Of a stretch of DNA of 64,000 nt, positions 54,052 to 63,476 are shown in pieces. Under the pieces are notes generated by a model that was not told where the DNA came from, made no database searches, and was given only the letters and a program-made list of their open reading frames with translations. Made by a program: the position numbers and the translations under genes. Origin of the DNA: Candidatus Poribacteria bacterium (GTDB lineage: Bacteria; Poribacteria; WGA-4E; WGA-3G); NCBI GenBank assembly GCA_022827185.1, contig JAJDTM010000026.1:1-64000 (forward strand). The letters are read 5' to 3'. Positions within the stretch are counted from its first letter, which is position 1. Every line of letters starts with the position of its first letter.

Positions 54052-55821
54052 ATGCAACAGATACAAGATACGGTTTCGGTTGTTGAGGTGATGCGCCAGG
54101 CATCTCTCATCTCGGAACAGGACTATACGGATATTATTGCAGAATTAGAAGAGACCGGTGCCTCCGAAGCAGCTGTGCTTTCCAAGCATGGTGTGTCACC
54201 CAACCTCCTTGCACTTGCTACAAAGAGCGTCGAATCCGGGACCCCTCTTGTCCAATTGGAGGGGATTAATCCTGACGACGCCACACTTGAAAAGGTATCC
54301 CCAGGGTTCGCATATCGCAGCAAAATTGTTCCTATTGAATTAAACGGTGATGAACTCACGGTAGCAATGGCGGATGTCCTGGATGTCGTTCTCATAGACG
54401 AGATTGAGCTTATCACGGATTGTCGGGTAATCCCGATCCTTGCTGATGAGGCAGATATTGACGAAGCGATTATCCGTCTCTATGGACGTACTGCTGAAAG
54501 TCTTCTGAGTGCTGGTATCAAGGGCCCCGTCGGTGCGACTGAGACCCTTGAACGTGAAACCATTGAAGACTTCGGCATTGATGAGAAAGACCTCAGCCAA
54601 GATCCGACAGTCATCCACGCTGTTGATCAGATGATTATTGATGCTGTCCGGATGGGCGCAAGTGATATCCATATTGAACCGTATCCGACACAACTCAAGA
54701 TCCGATTTCGTGTTGACGGCGTGCTTGAGGATCAACCACAGCCGCCCGCCTATTTGCAATCTGCAATCACCTCCCGTATCAAAATTATGGCGGAGATGGA
54801 TGTCGCCGAGCGTAGACGTCCACAGGATGGAAAGATCAGTAGGCAAATTGGCAGCGTCGGAAACCGACAAATAGACCTTCGGGTTTCTACTGTCCCCACT
54901 GTTGCAACCCAGCATGGCGAGAGTGTTGTTCTGCGTATCCTTGACCGGCAATCTATTGAGTTTGGGCTTGCAGAACTCGGATTAACTGAAGACAACCTCG
55001 AACTCTTTCAGCGCATGATTCGCAAACCGCACGGTATTATCCTCGCGACCGGTCCCACAGGTAGTGGAAAGACGACATCACTTTATGCCTGTCTGAAAGA
55101 GATTAACTCGCCTGACGTTAAGATCATCACCCTTGAAGACCCCGTTGAGTATGAGTTAGAAGGGATCAACCAAATCCAGGTGAATTCCGACATTGAGTTC
55201 ACCTTTGCGGTTGGGCTTCGTCATATTCTGCGTCAGGACCCGGATAAAGTTTTAGTCGGTGAGATTCGCGACTACGAAACCGCAGAGATGGCGGTTCATA
55301 CGTCACTGACGGGGCACCTTGTCTTTAGTACGCTCCATACCAACGATGCCCCCGGTGCTATCACACGGCTGATTGATATGAACGTTGAACCGTATCTTGT
55401 CGCTTCCACGGTGGAAGGTATCATCGCACAAAGGCTTGCGCGTCGTGTTTGTCGGGCGTGTTGTGAGATGTATGCACCCAATATGCAAGAATTGGCTGGG
55501 TTGATAGGGAGCGGTAATGGCAATCATGTCGCGATTCCGTCCGACCTTGAAATTCCGCGGGCAGTCGGATGTAAGGAGTGTAGAGGGCGAGGTTACAAAG
55601 GTAGGATTGGTATCTTTGAAGTCTTGTTCATGACTGACGAGCTTCGGTCAATGACACTCAAACAGTCATCTACCAGTGAGATTCGCCGCCTTGCGGTCCA
55701 AATGGGCATGAAAGGCTTACGTGAAGATGGCTGGCGCAAAGTCGCTGCTGGATTGACAACTGTTGACGAAGTCGTCCGGTTGACTCAGGAAGATGAATTT
55801 GATTTCGGAGAAGCTATCTAA
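54052..55821 (+). CDS. gspE: Type II secretion ATPase GspE
   Basis: A 589-residue cytoplasmic secretion ATPase powering pseudopilus assembly. Walker A is GPTGSGKTT (residues 334-342), the aspartate box and Walker B lie in ILRQDPDKVLVGEIRD (392-407), and the HIS box in FSTLHTNDAPGAITRLIDMN. Two CxxC pairs, CRAC (467-470) and CKEC (near 507), are the zinc site of the GspE/PilB family. An N-terminal MshEN-like segment precedes the core. It heads an operon with all the pseudopilins. PilB is an alternative; the pseudopilin set favours GspE. Confidence 0.92.
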   Translation: MQQIQDTVSVVEVMRQASLISEQDYTDIIAELEETGASEAAVLSKHGVSPNLLALATKSVESGTPLVQLEGINPDDATLEKVSPGFAYRSKIVPIELNGDELTVAMADVLDVVLIDEIELITDCRVIPILADEADIDEAIIRLYGRTAESLLSAGIKGPVGATETLERETIEDFGIDEKDLSQDPTVIHAVDQMIIDAVRMGASDIHIEPYPTQLKIRFRVDGVLEDQPQPPAYLQSAITSRIKIMAEMDVAERRRPQDGKISRQIGSVGNRQIDLRVSTVPTVATQHGESVVLRILDRQSIEFGLAELGLTEDNLELFQRMIRKPHGIILATGPTGSGKTTSLYACLKEINSPDVKIITLEDPVEYELEGINQIQVNSDIEFTFAVGLRHILRQDPDKVLVGEIRDYETAEMAVHTSLTGHLVFSTLHTNDAPGAITRLIDMNVEPYLVASTVEGIIAQRLARRVCRACCEMYAPNMQELAGLIGSGNGNHVAIPSDLEIPRAVGCKECRGRGYKGRIGIFEVLFMTDELRSMTLKQSSTSEIRRLAVQMGMKGLREDGWRKVAAGLTTVDEVVRLTQEDEFDFGEAI

Positions 55822-55875
55822 AGTATCTGCTGTTTTATAGGTTAATCTTGTGGGGCCGATTGTGGAGGCGAAGGA

Positions 55876-57102
55876 ATGCCGTTATTCCGATATGAAGCAC
55901 TCACGCATAGTGGCGGTAGTGTAAAAAATACACTGGAAGCAGATTCTAAAGCCGAACTCGTTTCTCGGTTACGGCAGATGGGTTATTGGCCTACAGACAT
56001 TATTGAGGAGACGGAGGAAGATGCCGCAAACGATGTCCGTAAATGGCTTAAAATCGGTAGTGGCGGCGTTAAAGCGGCAGACGTTGAGTTTTTCACGTAT
56101 CAATTAGCGACGTTGGTGAATGCACATGTTCCGTTACCTCGTGCCTTGGAGGTTACCCTCGGGCAGATCCAGAATCCAGCACTCAACCGTATCGTCTCAC
56201 AAGTCAAATATGATGTTGAACATGGCGCGACTTTTAACGATGCCCTAACACAGCATCCAAAGGCATTTTCCGACCTCTACATTAATATGGTAAAAGCCGG
56301 AGAGAGTGGTGGTGTACTCGGTTTAGTCCTCGAACGGCTTGCCGAATTTGCAGAACGCCAAAGGCTCCTAAAAAACGATGTTATCTCAGCACTCTTTTAT
56401 CCCATTATTCTGTTGACGCTCAGCATTTCTGCTGTAGCCGTACTCATGATTCTTGTGATACCAAAATTCACGGCAATGTTCAACGATCTCGGGGTCGTAT
56501 TGCCGCTGCCAACACGCATCCTCATCGGGGCAACCGATGCCTTCCAAACCTACTGGTGGGTGGGACTTCTCATCATCATCTTAGGTGTGGCTGGGTTAAG
56601 GCAATATCTCCGGCTCGAAACTGGCAGAGTCTGGTTTGACCGGTTGAAACTCAAAATACCACTTATCGGACCAATAATCAGCACGTTTGCCATTGTCCGT
56701 TTTACCCGAACGATGGCGACACTTTTGGAAAATGGCGTACGTATGCTGCCTGCCCTCCAGGTCGTCAAAGACACGATTGGAAACAGGGTATACAGTAATG
56801 TTGTCGCCGAAGCAGAAATAGAGGTTGAGCAAGGTTCTACACTCTCTCGGGAACTCAACAAAAGTAAGGATTTTCCTGAATTCGTCACGCACATGGTGGC
56901 TGTCGGTGAGGAGTCTGGTGAACCTGTCCACATGCTCAGTAAACTCTCTGAATACTATGATGTAGAAATAAAAAAGAGCCTCGAACGCTTAACAAGTTCA
57001 ATCGGACCTCTTGTCATTCTACTGATGGGGGTGATTATCGGTTTTATCGCTGTTGCGATGATACTTCCGATCTTTGAGGCGAACCAATTACTAAGTGGCT
57101 AA
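55876..57102 (+). CDS. gspF: Type II secretion inner-membrane platform protein GspF
   Basis: A 408-residue polytopic platform protein. The N-terminal MPLFRYEALTHSGGSVKNTL and two T2SSF domains (FFTYQLATLVNAHVPLPRAL and FTRTMATLLENGVRMLPALQ) with three membrane helices are typical. It converts GspE's ATPase motion into pseudopilin extrusion. A GGAGG box precedes the ATG. It lies 54 bases after gspE. Confidence 0.94.
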   Translation: MPLFRYEALTHSGGSVKNTLEADSKAELVSRLRQMGYWPTDIIEETEEDAANDVRKWLKIGSGGVKAADVEFFTYQLATLVNAHVPLPRALEVTLGQIQNPALNRIVSQVKYDVEHGATFNDALTQHPKAFSDLYINMVKAGESGGVLGLVLERLAEFAERQRLLKNDVISALFYPIILLTLSISAVAVLMILVIPKFTAMFNDLGVVLPLPTRILIGATDAFQTYWWVGLLIIILGVAGLRQYLRLETGRVWFDRLKLKIPLIGPIISTFAIVRFTRTMATLLENGVRMLPALQVVKDTIGNRVYSNVVAEAEIEVEQGSTLSRELNKSKDFPEFVTHMVAVGEESGEPVHMLSKLSEYYDVEIKKSLERLTSSIGPLVILLMGVIIGFIAVAMILPIFEANQLLSG

Positions 57103-57157
57103 TATGCATAGGTGCAAAACGCGCCTTATGATTTTATATACATAGGAGTAAAATTAA

Positions 57158-57613
57158 ATGTTCAAGCAACTAAAATCCGATGAATCGGGATTAACGCTAA
57201 TTGAGCTGACGATTGTTATTGTTATCTTAGGGATTTTAGCAGCCTTTATCGCACCACGGGTTATGAATGCGCCGCAGAAAGCCAATGTTGCGAAGGCTCA
57301 AACAGAAATTGGTGGTCTCAAAACCGCGTTAGAACAATATTACTTGGCAACAGGTGAATATCCGACAACCGAACAGGGGTTAAGTGCCTTGTGGCGTGCA
57401 CCGAGTCCAGCACCAGCAAACTGGGATGGTCCGTATATTGATAGCCCGAATTTTGTGGATCCGTGGGGTAACGCATACGTCTACCGCCAACCGAGTACGC
57501 ATTACGGCTACGAATATGATCTCTCTTCAATGGGGAAAGATGGCAAGGTTGGGGGTACCGAATTGGATGCGGACATCACCAATTGGGTTGAAGAATCAAC
57601 CGCAGTATATTAA
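57158..57613 (+). CDS. gspG: Type II secretion major pseudopilin GspG
   Basis: A 151-residue pseudopilin. The prepilin peptidase site is ESG|LTLIELTIVIVILGILA, with the conserved Glu at +5. The body has the GspG features ALEQYYLATGEYPTTEQGL and NFVDPWGNAYVYRQPS, and GKVGGTELDADITNW, a calcium-binding C-terminal region. It would form the shaft of the pseudopilus. It precedes gspH by six bases. Confidence 0.94.
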   Translation: MFKQLKSDESGLTLIELTIVIVILGILAAFIAPRVMNAPQKANVAKAQTEIGGLKTALEQYYLATGEYPTTEQGLSALWRAPSPAPANWDGPYIDSPNFVDPWGNAYVYRQPSTHYGYEYDLSSMGKDGKVGGTELDADITNWVEESTAVY

Positions 57614-57619
57614 AAAACA

Positions 57620-58321
57620 GTGAAACAGATGACAGGTAGGCGAGGTGTTTTCATCTCGCCTATTTCTCAACCGCAAAGTGGTTTCACGATCACTGAATTA
57701 CTGCTCGTCTTGGTGCTTATCGGCATATTATCCGCAATTTCGATGCCGACGCTGAAGGGATTTGCGACAACGCGTCGATTAAAAGCATCCGCCTCTACAA
57801 TCCGCAATCTCCTCACGTTCGCACGGGATATGGCAATCACTGATCAAACGACACATTTGGTTGTCTTTGATATTGACAACGGTCGGTGTTGGCTTGCTTC
57901 CAGTGAAACGTTTAACCCAAGTACGCCACTTGCATCGGCACTGACTGCCCGAAATTCTACGGTCGGGGCGGCACCCCAGAATAATACAAACGTAAACCCA
58001 CAGGCGACAACCAATTCTGTTCAACAGGGGACGTTAGGGCGCGCAAGCGGTATTTTGGGTGTACCTTATCCGATGGAGCAGGGCGTTACGTTAGCTGCGC
58101 TGGAGACCAACCACAACGGCCATACGCTTCAAAGTGATTCGGGCGCGGCGTACATCCACTTCTCACCGAATGCAACTTCCGGGGAGGCACTTGTGTACCT
58201 CCAAAACACGCGAAATCAGGTTATGTCTGTTTCTGTTGAAGCTGCGAGCGGTCGCGTTACTGTGCGACAACTCGCGTCTGAAGAGGTTGAAATATTAGGC
58301 TTTGAAATCGGACAAAATTAA
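57620..58321 (+). CDS. gspH: Type II secretion minor pseudopilin GspH-like
   Basis: A 233-residue pseudopilin, starting at GTG 57620 or ATG 57629; neither has a clear ribosome site. Processing is expected at SG|FTITELLLVLVLIGI, with Glu at +5. The GspH/FimT-type helix ATTRRLKASASTIRNLLTFA follows. A Gln/Asn/Thr-rich stretch (residues about 110-135, NNTNVNPQATTNSVQQG) is unusual. It is placed between gspG and gspI, as expected. Confidence 0.8.
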   Translation: MKQMTGRRGVFISPISQPQSGFTITELLLVLVLIGILSAISMPTLKGFATTRRLKASASTIRNLLTFARDMAITDQTTHLVVFDIDNGRCWLASSETFNPSTPLASALTARNSTVGAAPQNNTNVNPQATTNSVQQGTLGRASGILGVPYPMEQGVTLAALETNHNGHTLQSDSGAAYIHFSPNATSGEALVYLQNTRNQVMSVSVEAASGRVTVRQLASEEVEILGFEIGQN

Positions 58322-58325
58322 TTTG

Positions 58326-58399
58326 CTTAGGACTTACGCATCGCCTCTTGCAGGCGGGGTTTCTATGGGAAACACCCAAGCAAAAACACCCCGCCTGCA
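58326..58399. repeat. Palindromic repeat between gspH and gspI
   Basis: The repeat starts TTAGGACTTACGCATC; the arm TGCAGGCGGGG (58349-58359) pairs with CCCCGCCTGCA (58389-58399). Its left end matches the outer end of the nested element at 27433. It would fold as a hairpin in the operon mRNA directly before gspI. Confidence 0.65.
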
Positions 58400-58414
58400 G
58401 TGCAACATAAAAGT

Positions 58415-58852
58415 ATGAAATTACGAATTAAACACTCGGTATCAGCAGAAAAAAACGGTTTTACGCTCGTTGAGATACTCGTAACCTTAGCAATTTTGGC
58501 GGCGGTACTCCCCGCGCTTTTACACGCCTTTGCGTCTGCGGCACGGAATCAAGGGCTTTCAGACAACACTACCACTGCGCTCTATCTCCTCAAATTTCGG
58601 ATGGCAGAAATTGAGATGGGCGGCTATCCGGATGTCGGTGAGGATAGCGGTGAATTCGGTAATAATACACGCTACCGCTGGAGTTCTATGGTTGAGGATA
58701 TAGAATCTGAAGAGGTTGAAAACGTTCGGCGGGTTCAAGTGACCGTCACATGGCAACATAGAAATCGGGAACGTTCTATGTCTATGAGCACCTTTATGGC
58801 TGACCGACAAAATTCGCAAACGCAGCAAGGGCAACAGCCTGGTGGCGGTTGA
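58415..58852 (+). CDS. gspI: Type II secretion minor pseudopilin GspI-like
   Basis: A 145-residue pseudopilin. I prefer ATG 58415; a GTG at 58400 begins inside the preceding repeat. The cleavage site is EKNG|FTLVEILVTLAILAAVL, Glu at +5. TALYLLKFRMAEIEMGGYPD and RRVQVTVTWQHRNRERS fit GspI. The short tail is Gln/Gly-rich. A minor pseudopilin at the tip, forming a trio with GspJ and GspK. Confidence 0.83.
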   Translation: MKLRIKHSVSAEKNGFTLVEILVTLAILAAVLPALLHAFASAARNQGLSDNTTTALYLLKFRMAEIEMGGYPDVGEDSGEFGNNTRYRWSSMVEDIESEEVENVRRVQVTVTWQHRNRERSMSMSTFMADRQNSQTQQGQQPGGG

Positions 58853-58888
58853 TAGCCGTTTCCACGGCATTCAACAAGCATTGCAGAC

Positions 58889-59806
58889 ATGAAAATTCAA
58901 AAAATATCCGCATATACAGCAAGCGAGAATGGGTTGACGCTCATTGAAATGCTTATGGCGGTTAGTATCCTCGTCATCATCGGTGGGTCAGCGTATTTTG
59001 CTTTCAAGACGGCTGTGGATGCATACCAACAGACTGAAGAAAAAATATTGTCTGCGCAGAGGAGTCGTTTCGCTATGGATCGCCTTGTAACGGACTTGGG
59101 GAACATGCAAATTTCACTTCAAGAGCCAGAACTTGCACTCTACACGCAAGATGAACCCAGCCAATTGGGCGATAGGGATATGCTCAGTTTTGTCACGCTC
59201 GTGAAGACAGATCCCGATCCTTTTATAGAGCAGCTTTCAAGTTTCCAATCTCAAAATGCTTCACAAGTGCCTTTGCCACTTTTAAGCGACGTTCAGCGTG
59301 TGGCGTACTTTGTCGCTGCAGAGCCTCAGCCTGGTGAATCGATTCTGAACTCCGGTAATTTCCGAGGTGCTTCTACAGAAGATATAGGTGCCGAAGAGAA
59401 TAGTAGATACGCTCTCTTTCGTCTTACAACCACAACCCTCGATCCGGAAGCTGTGATCGGTCCGTTCTTACAAGGTGGAGCAGTCCCGGAGACAGACGAA
59501 AACGGGGCACCCATTTACGTTAATGTCGCGACACTCATTACGGGACTTGCTAATTTTGATCTGCAGTATTTTGACGGTGAGGCAGAAGTGTGGAACTCCT
59601 CTTGGGATGACCCTGAAAGTGTTCCAAGTGCTGTCCAAATCCTAATAACTGTCCAAGGGGGCGCGCAGAGAGCCGTAAATACAAATACCACACAGTTTGC
59701 GTCCCAAAATCAACCTATGGTGCCGTCAAATAGTATGACACAATCAACGATGGTGTATCTCCCAGGAAGTGCAACCGCTGGTGGCGGCGCGGAGGGTGGA
59801 CAATAA
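58889..59806 (+). CDS. gspJ: Type II secretion minor pseudopilin GspJ-like
   Basis: A 305-residue pseudopilin. Cleavage is expected at SENG|LTLIEMLMAVSILVIIG. RSRFAMDRLVTDLGNM after the helix is typical of GspJ. The length is above the usual ~200, with an extended C-terminal globular part and an Asn/Thr/Gly-rich tail. It lies 36 bases after gspI and abuts gspK directly. Confidence 0.85.
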   Translation: MKIQKISAYTASENGLTLIEMLMAVSILVIIGGSAYFAFKTAVDAYQQTEEKILSAQRSRFAMDRLVTDLGNMQISLQEPELALYTQDEPSQLGDRDMLSFVTLVKTDPDPFIEQLSSFQSQNASQVPLPLLSDVQRVAYFVAAEPQPGESILNSGNFRGASTEDIGAEENSRYALFRLTTTTLDPEAVIGPFLQGGAVPETDENGAPIYVNVATLITGLANFDLQYFDGEAEVWNSSWDDPESVPSAVQILITVQGGAQRAVNTNTTQFASQNQPMVPSNSMTQSTMVYLPGSATAGGGAEGGQ

Positions 59807-61387
59807 ATGATGCTATTTACAAAGCGGTTTACCTATCCATTCTACAAGGAACAGCGTGGGTTATCCCTCGTTTCAACGCTCTGGATACTCACGATTCTCT
59901 CTATTTTGGCGGCCCAACTGCTCTATTCGATCCATATAGAACAGCGTACGCAACGGAATTTCTTGGATAGAGGGAAGTATCACTACGCTGCAAAGGCAGG
60001 ATTTGAGTGGGCACTCGCTGTCATGCGAACGGACCAGACACCCTTCGATTCGCTCGGTGAGAGTTGGGCAGCACCTATCACGGGGCAAGTTGAAGATGGG
60101 GTTCAAATCGGAAAATTCCTAAACTACAGTGTAACGGTCACCGATGAAGCATCGAGGGTTAATATCAATGTCGCTGATGTTGGACTCTTCACTAATTTGC
60201 TCGCACAGGTAGGGGCTTCACCGGATGATGCCCAGACAGAGGAACTCGCTAATGCAATCGTAGAAGGTCAACCGTACCGGACCGTTCGAGATCTTGCGAG
60301 AGTGGCGGGGATGACATCTGAACTCCTTTACGGGACCCAACAAATGGCGGCGTTTACACAGGGCATGGCAAATACACAAGGCGCGTCTACGAGCACAACC
60401 CCTGAGCTTTCAACAGCGAGTTTGGGAAGTCCACAGGGAACATCAATAGAGGCGCGACCCGGGCTTGTGGATTTAGCAACCATATATTCACTTGATGCGA
60501 GCACAGATCCAGACGGACAAGCACTCGTAAATGTCAATACAGCGGATGCAGATCAGTTGACGCAAATTGAGACGCAGTCCGGTCAAGGTGGGGGGCAATC
60601 TGTCTTTTCACAGGCTGAGGCGGAATCACTGATTCAGCAGCGTGAGTTTGACAGATTTTCTGACCTCATAGATGTAAAAGCCGTCTCTGATGAACTTTTT
60701 AACAACATCCGAGACCGAATTACGACTGAAGATTCCGGCGGAAATCAAGACGATGAAGACGGGGAAGACGATGAAGAATGGACCGGACCTCAACAGGGAC
60801 AGGGCGAGGATGGACAGATCAATATCAATACTGCTGATGTTGAAACCTTGGAATCCCTGGACGGTATTGACCAAGGCATTGCCGAACGTATTGTCGACCA
60901 TCGCGACTCACAAGGATTTTTTCAGAACATAGACGCTATTAAAGATGTCACACTGTTAACGCAGCAAGAATTCATCGGTATCGTTGACAAAATAACCCTT
61001 AAAGATGGAGATACCCGCAGCGGACTGATTAACATAAACACTGCGTCTGCTGAAATCTTAGCACTGCTACCGGGAATGGATGGAGAAAGGGCGCAAGCGA
61101 TCGTCACGCGCCGCGAACAAGATCCGCCAGATGATGCGCCAGTACTGAGTTTTACCGAAGAGGAGATAACGGGTCATCCGTTCACCACCATCTCACAACT
61201 CTCAGAACTTGAGGAGATTGACTTTAATACGTTCCGTGAAGTTGTTGATTGGGTAACTTACCGTTCACACGGCTATCGTATCGAGGCAACCGGCGTTGAT
61301 GCCACAGGTAAGGTTGTTTCAACCTGTATCGGTGTCATTGATCGGACGGGTGACCAAGTCATCGTTCAATATTGGAGACAGGATTAG
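59807..61387 (+). CDS. gspK: Type II secretion minor pseudopilin GspK-like, with extra helix-hairpin-helix units
   Basis: A 526-residue tip pseudopilin. The helix begins RG|LSLVSTLWILTILSILAAQ and lacks the +5 Glu, as GspK does. The GspK body follows with VNINVADVGLFTNLL. Three further ComEA-type units appear near residues 240 (VNVNTADADQLTQI), 338 (ININTADVETLESLDG) and 406 (ININTASAEILALLPG), separated by an acidic linker near 310-327. GspK usually has about 320 residues and one such region, so this one is expanded. The start follows the gspJ stop without a gap. Confidence 0.85.
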   Translation: MMLFTKRFTYPFYKEQRGLSLVSTLWILTILSILAAQLLYSIHIEQRTQRNFLDRGKYHYAAKAGFEWALAVMRTDQTPFDSLGESWAAPITGQVEDGVQIGKFLNYSVTVTDEASRVNINVADVGLFTNLLAQVGASPDDAQTEELANAIVEGQPYRTVRDLARVAGMTSELLYGTQQMAAFTQGMANTQGASTSTTPELSTASLGSPQGTSIEARPGLVDLATIYSLDASTDPDGQALVNVNTADADQLTQIETQSGQGGGQSVFSQAEAESLIQQREFDRFSDLIDVKAVSDELFNNIRDRITTEDSGGNQDDEDGEDDEEWTGPQQGQGEDGQININTADVETLESLDGIDQGIAERIVDHRDSQGFFQNIDAIKDVTLLTQQEFIGIVDKITLKDGDTRSGLININTASAEILALLPGMDGERAQAIVTRREQDPPDDAPVLSFTEEEITGHPFTTISQLSELEEIDFNTFREVVDWVTYRSHGYRIEATGVDATGKVVSTCIGVIDRTGDQVIVQYWRQD

Positions 61388-61417
61388 AGGAGTGGCTTTC
61401 AGTTAGCTAGCGAAAAA

Positions 61418-63202
61418 ATGGCAAAAAAACGAGTTGTAGCGATAGATATCGGCACGCATACAGCGAAAATGGTTCAGCTTGAACAGTCATCCGGGACTTT
61501 GCGTCTCACGAATGCGGGGGTCGTTACATACACTGACAAGGATGATAAGCAACAGGTCGCTGAATCGATAAGACACCTTTGGGCATCCTTAGGAAGTCCG
61601 GCACAGAAAGGAAATCTGCTTTCGCTATTCAATAGGAGTGACCTTGAGGTTGTTCTCGCGCTGCCGAGATCTTTGGTAAACACAAAACGTTTAGCCAACT
61701 TGCCTACCGCAACCGATGATCAACTCGCGAATATCGTCACAATTGCGGCGGAGTCGGAACTTCCCTTTCGGATTGAAGAAGCAATCTTTACTTACCACGA
61801 TGTGAGACAAACAGCAGATGCCACTTCGGTGGAATTGATATCCACCCGACGCGCGTCCGTCACAAGTTATCTGGATTTCCTTGAACGGATCGGTGTGTCA
61901 GCTTCTGCTGTCACGCCTTCAATGATCGCTATTGCAGAGACAGTAGCAAATAGCGGATGTACCAAACCTACATTTGTTGTTGACATCGGTGCTTCGCAAA
62001 CCGACTTTTGTTTTGTTGAGGGCGGTGTGCTACGGTTTTCTCGGAGTTTCCGTTTAGGGGGTGACAATCTATCTGCGCATATCAGCCAAGCCTTGAATGT
62101 TGATAGTGAGACAGCAGCGGAAGAAAAGCGACATATTCCGGCGGATGAAGCACCTACATCTACGTGGACAGCCGAGTTGATTGGTGAACTACAGCGTTCT
62201 ATTGCTGCTGCAACTGCCCATCGAGCATCGGACGATTTTGACCCTACGGAAGAAACTGATGGGACGGAAAGTTTCACACCGACCGAAATAGAAACGGAAC
62301 TCTGGTTATGTGGTGGTGGTGCACGTGTCCCTGACCTCGCAGCGGCTTTAGAACAAGAACTTGACATCCCGACATCCTTCTGGAATCCACTTCGTGCCAT
62401 TGAGCAACAGTCAGATATTAAAATTGAGCCGCAACGGGCAGAAGTTAGTGCTGTACTTGCGGAATGGGGAGATACCCTTGCGGTGCCGCTCGGTGTTGGA
62501 TTTAGTGCTTTGGACTCGACACCCCAACCTTCTTTGCTACCGAAAGAGGCTGCCGAGACGCTGACACAAACAACACGGCAACGCCAAATTTTTGCTACCG
62601 CGGGGTTGGGTGTTTTGATTGTTGGGGGTGTCCTCTTTGGGGGGTATACGCTTCAACGTTCGCAAAAGCACAGAACGGAAATGGTTGATGCGCGACTCGC
62701 GAGTTACGCGCAACCGGTGGCAGCCGCGCAAGCGCAGCTTGGACGTGAACTGGCACTCACAGAGATGTTAGCGCATAACATATCGCCGCTTGATATTTTG
62801 CATGCCCTCAGCGAGATGTTTCGCGATAGAACACAGGTCGCTTGGACCAATTTCAGTATTATCAATCTTCACGAGCCTGAGACGGCGAGAATTACTTTCA
62901 ATTTGGAGGGCGCGTCCCATAACGCTATAAATACGCTTTTGCGCGCACTTGAACGGTCCGGGGTCTTTACAAATGTTCGACCGGGTGAGGTTACAACAAT
63001 TTCTCAAAATAGAAAACAGATTTTCCAAGTACAGGTGCGGTGTAACTTAACGGCATCTGCTGTTCGGGCATTCGCTAAGAAACGCTATCCAATGCCTCAA
63101 CCACAGATTGATAAATCGGCAACGGCGGCAGAATTACAACTTGATCCGCCTGCGTCTAAAATCCTTGAACTTGAAAATGAGGAAACCGAGAAAGACGAAT
63201 AA
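61418..63202 (+). CDS. gspL: Type II secretion protein GspL/PilM-like
   Basis: A 594-residue protein. Residues 1-330 are an actin-like cytoplasmic domain, with VVAIDIGTHTAKMVQLEQSS, PTFVVDIGASQTDFCFVEGG and LWLCGGGARVPDLAAALEQE. A membrane helix at about 388-410 (IFATAGLGVLIVGGVLFGGY) and a periplasmic ferredoxin-like part (DILHALSEMFRDRTQVAWTN) follow. So it combines the PilM and PilN/GspL layouts in one chain. It connects GspE to the membrane platform. Confidence 0.85.
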   Translation: MAKKRVVAIDIGTHTAKMVQLEQSSGTLRLTNAGVVTYTDKDDKQQVAESIRHLWASLGSPAQKGNLLSLFNRSDLEVVLALPRSLVNTKRLANLPTATDDQLANIVTIAAESELPFRIEEAIFTYHDVRQTADATSVELISTRRASVTSYLDFLERIGVSASAVTPSMIAIAETVANSGCTKPTFVVDIGASQTDFCFVEGGVLRFSRSFRLGGDNLSAHISQALNVDSETAAEEKRHIPADEAPTSTWTAELIGELQRSIAAATAHRASDDFDPTEETDGTESFTPTEIETELWLCGGGARVPDLAAALEQELDIPTSFWNPLRAIEQQSDIKIEPQRAEVSAVLAEWGDTLAVPLGVGFSALDSTPQPSLLPKEAAETLTQTTRQRQIFATAGLGVLIVGGVLFGGYTLQRSQKHRTEMVDARLASYAQPVAAAQAQLGRELALTEMLAHNISPLDILHALSEMFRDRTQVAWTNFSIINLHEPETARITFNLEGASHNAINTLLRALERSGVFTNVRPGEVTTISQNRKQIFQVQVRCNLTASAVRAFAKKRYPMPQPQIDKSATAAELQLDPPASKILELENEETEKDE

Positions 63203-63208
63203 TATAAT

Positions 63209-63448
63209 AGTTGTTAGTTAATAGTTGTTAGTTATAAGTTAAGAGGTTTCCGATGATTTAAGCCTCTTTTGATAACGGTCGGTACTTCAATTGGGTAACA
63301 ACCTTTACAAAGCACCGTCAAACATCAGAAACAAAACGGTAATAGTTGTTAGTTCTTAGTACGCTTCGCTTTAGGTTATAAGTTAAGAGGTGTTGGGATT
63401 ATCAAAAACCTTTTGTAACTTATAACTTATAACTTATAACTTATAACT
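63209..63448. repeat. Heptanucleotide tandem repeats in two orientations between gspL and gspM
   Basis: 63209-63240 reads as AGTTGTT/AGTTAAT/AGTTGTT/AGTTATA heptads. 63416-63448 holds about 4.7 copies of TATAACT, the complementary orientation. A third cluster (AGTTGTTAGTTCTTAG) lies near 63342-63357, followed by TTATAAGTTAAGAGG. The clusters could pair with one another in mRNA. A stem AAGAGG/CCTCTT with T-run lies at about 63240-63270. Confidence 0.65.
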
Positions 63449-63476
63449 ATTTAGGACTTTTATAGAGGATGAATTC

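Noticed and set aside
63209..63448. CRISPR array
   Set aside because: The repeats are 7-base units with no spacers and no cas genes nearby.
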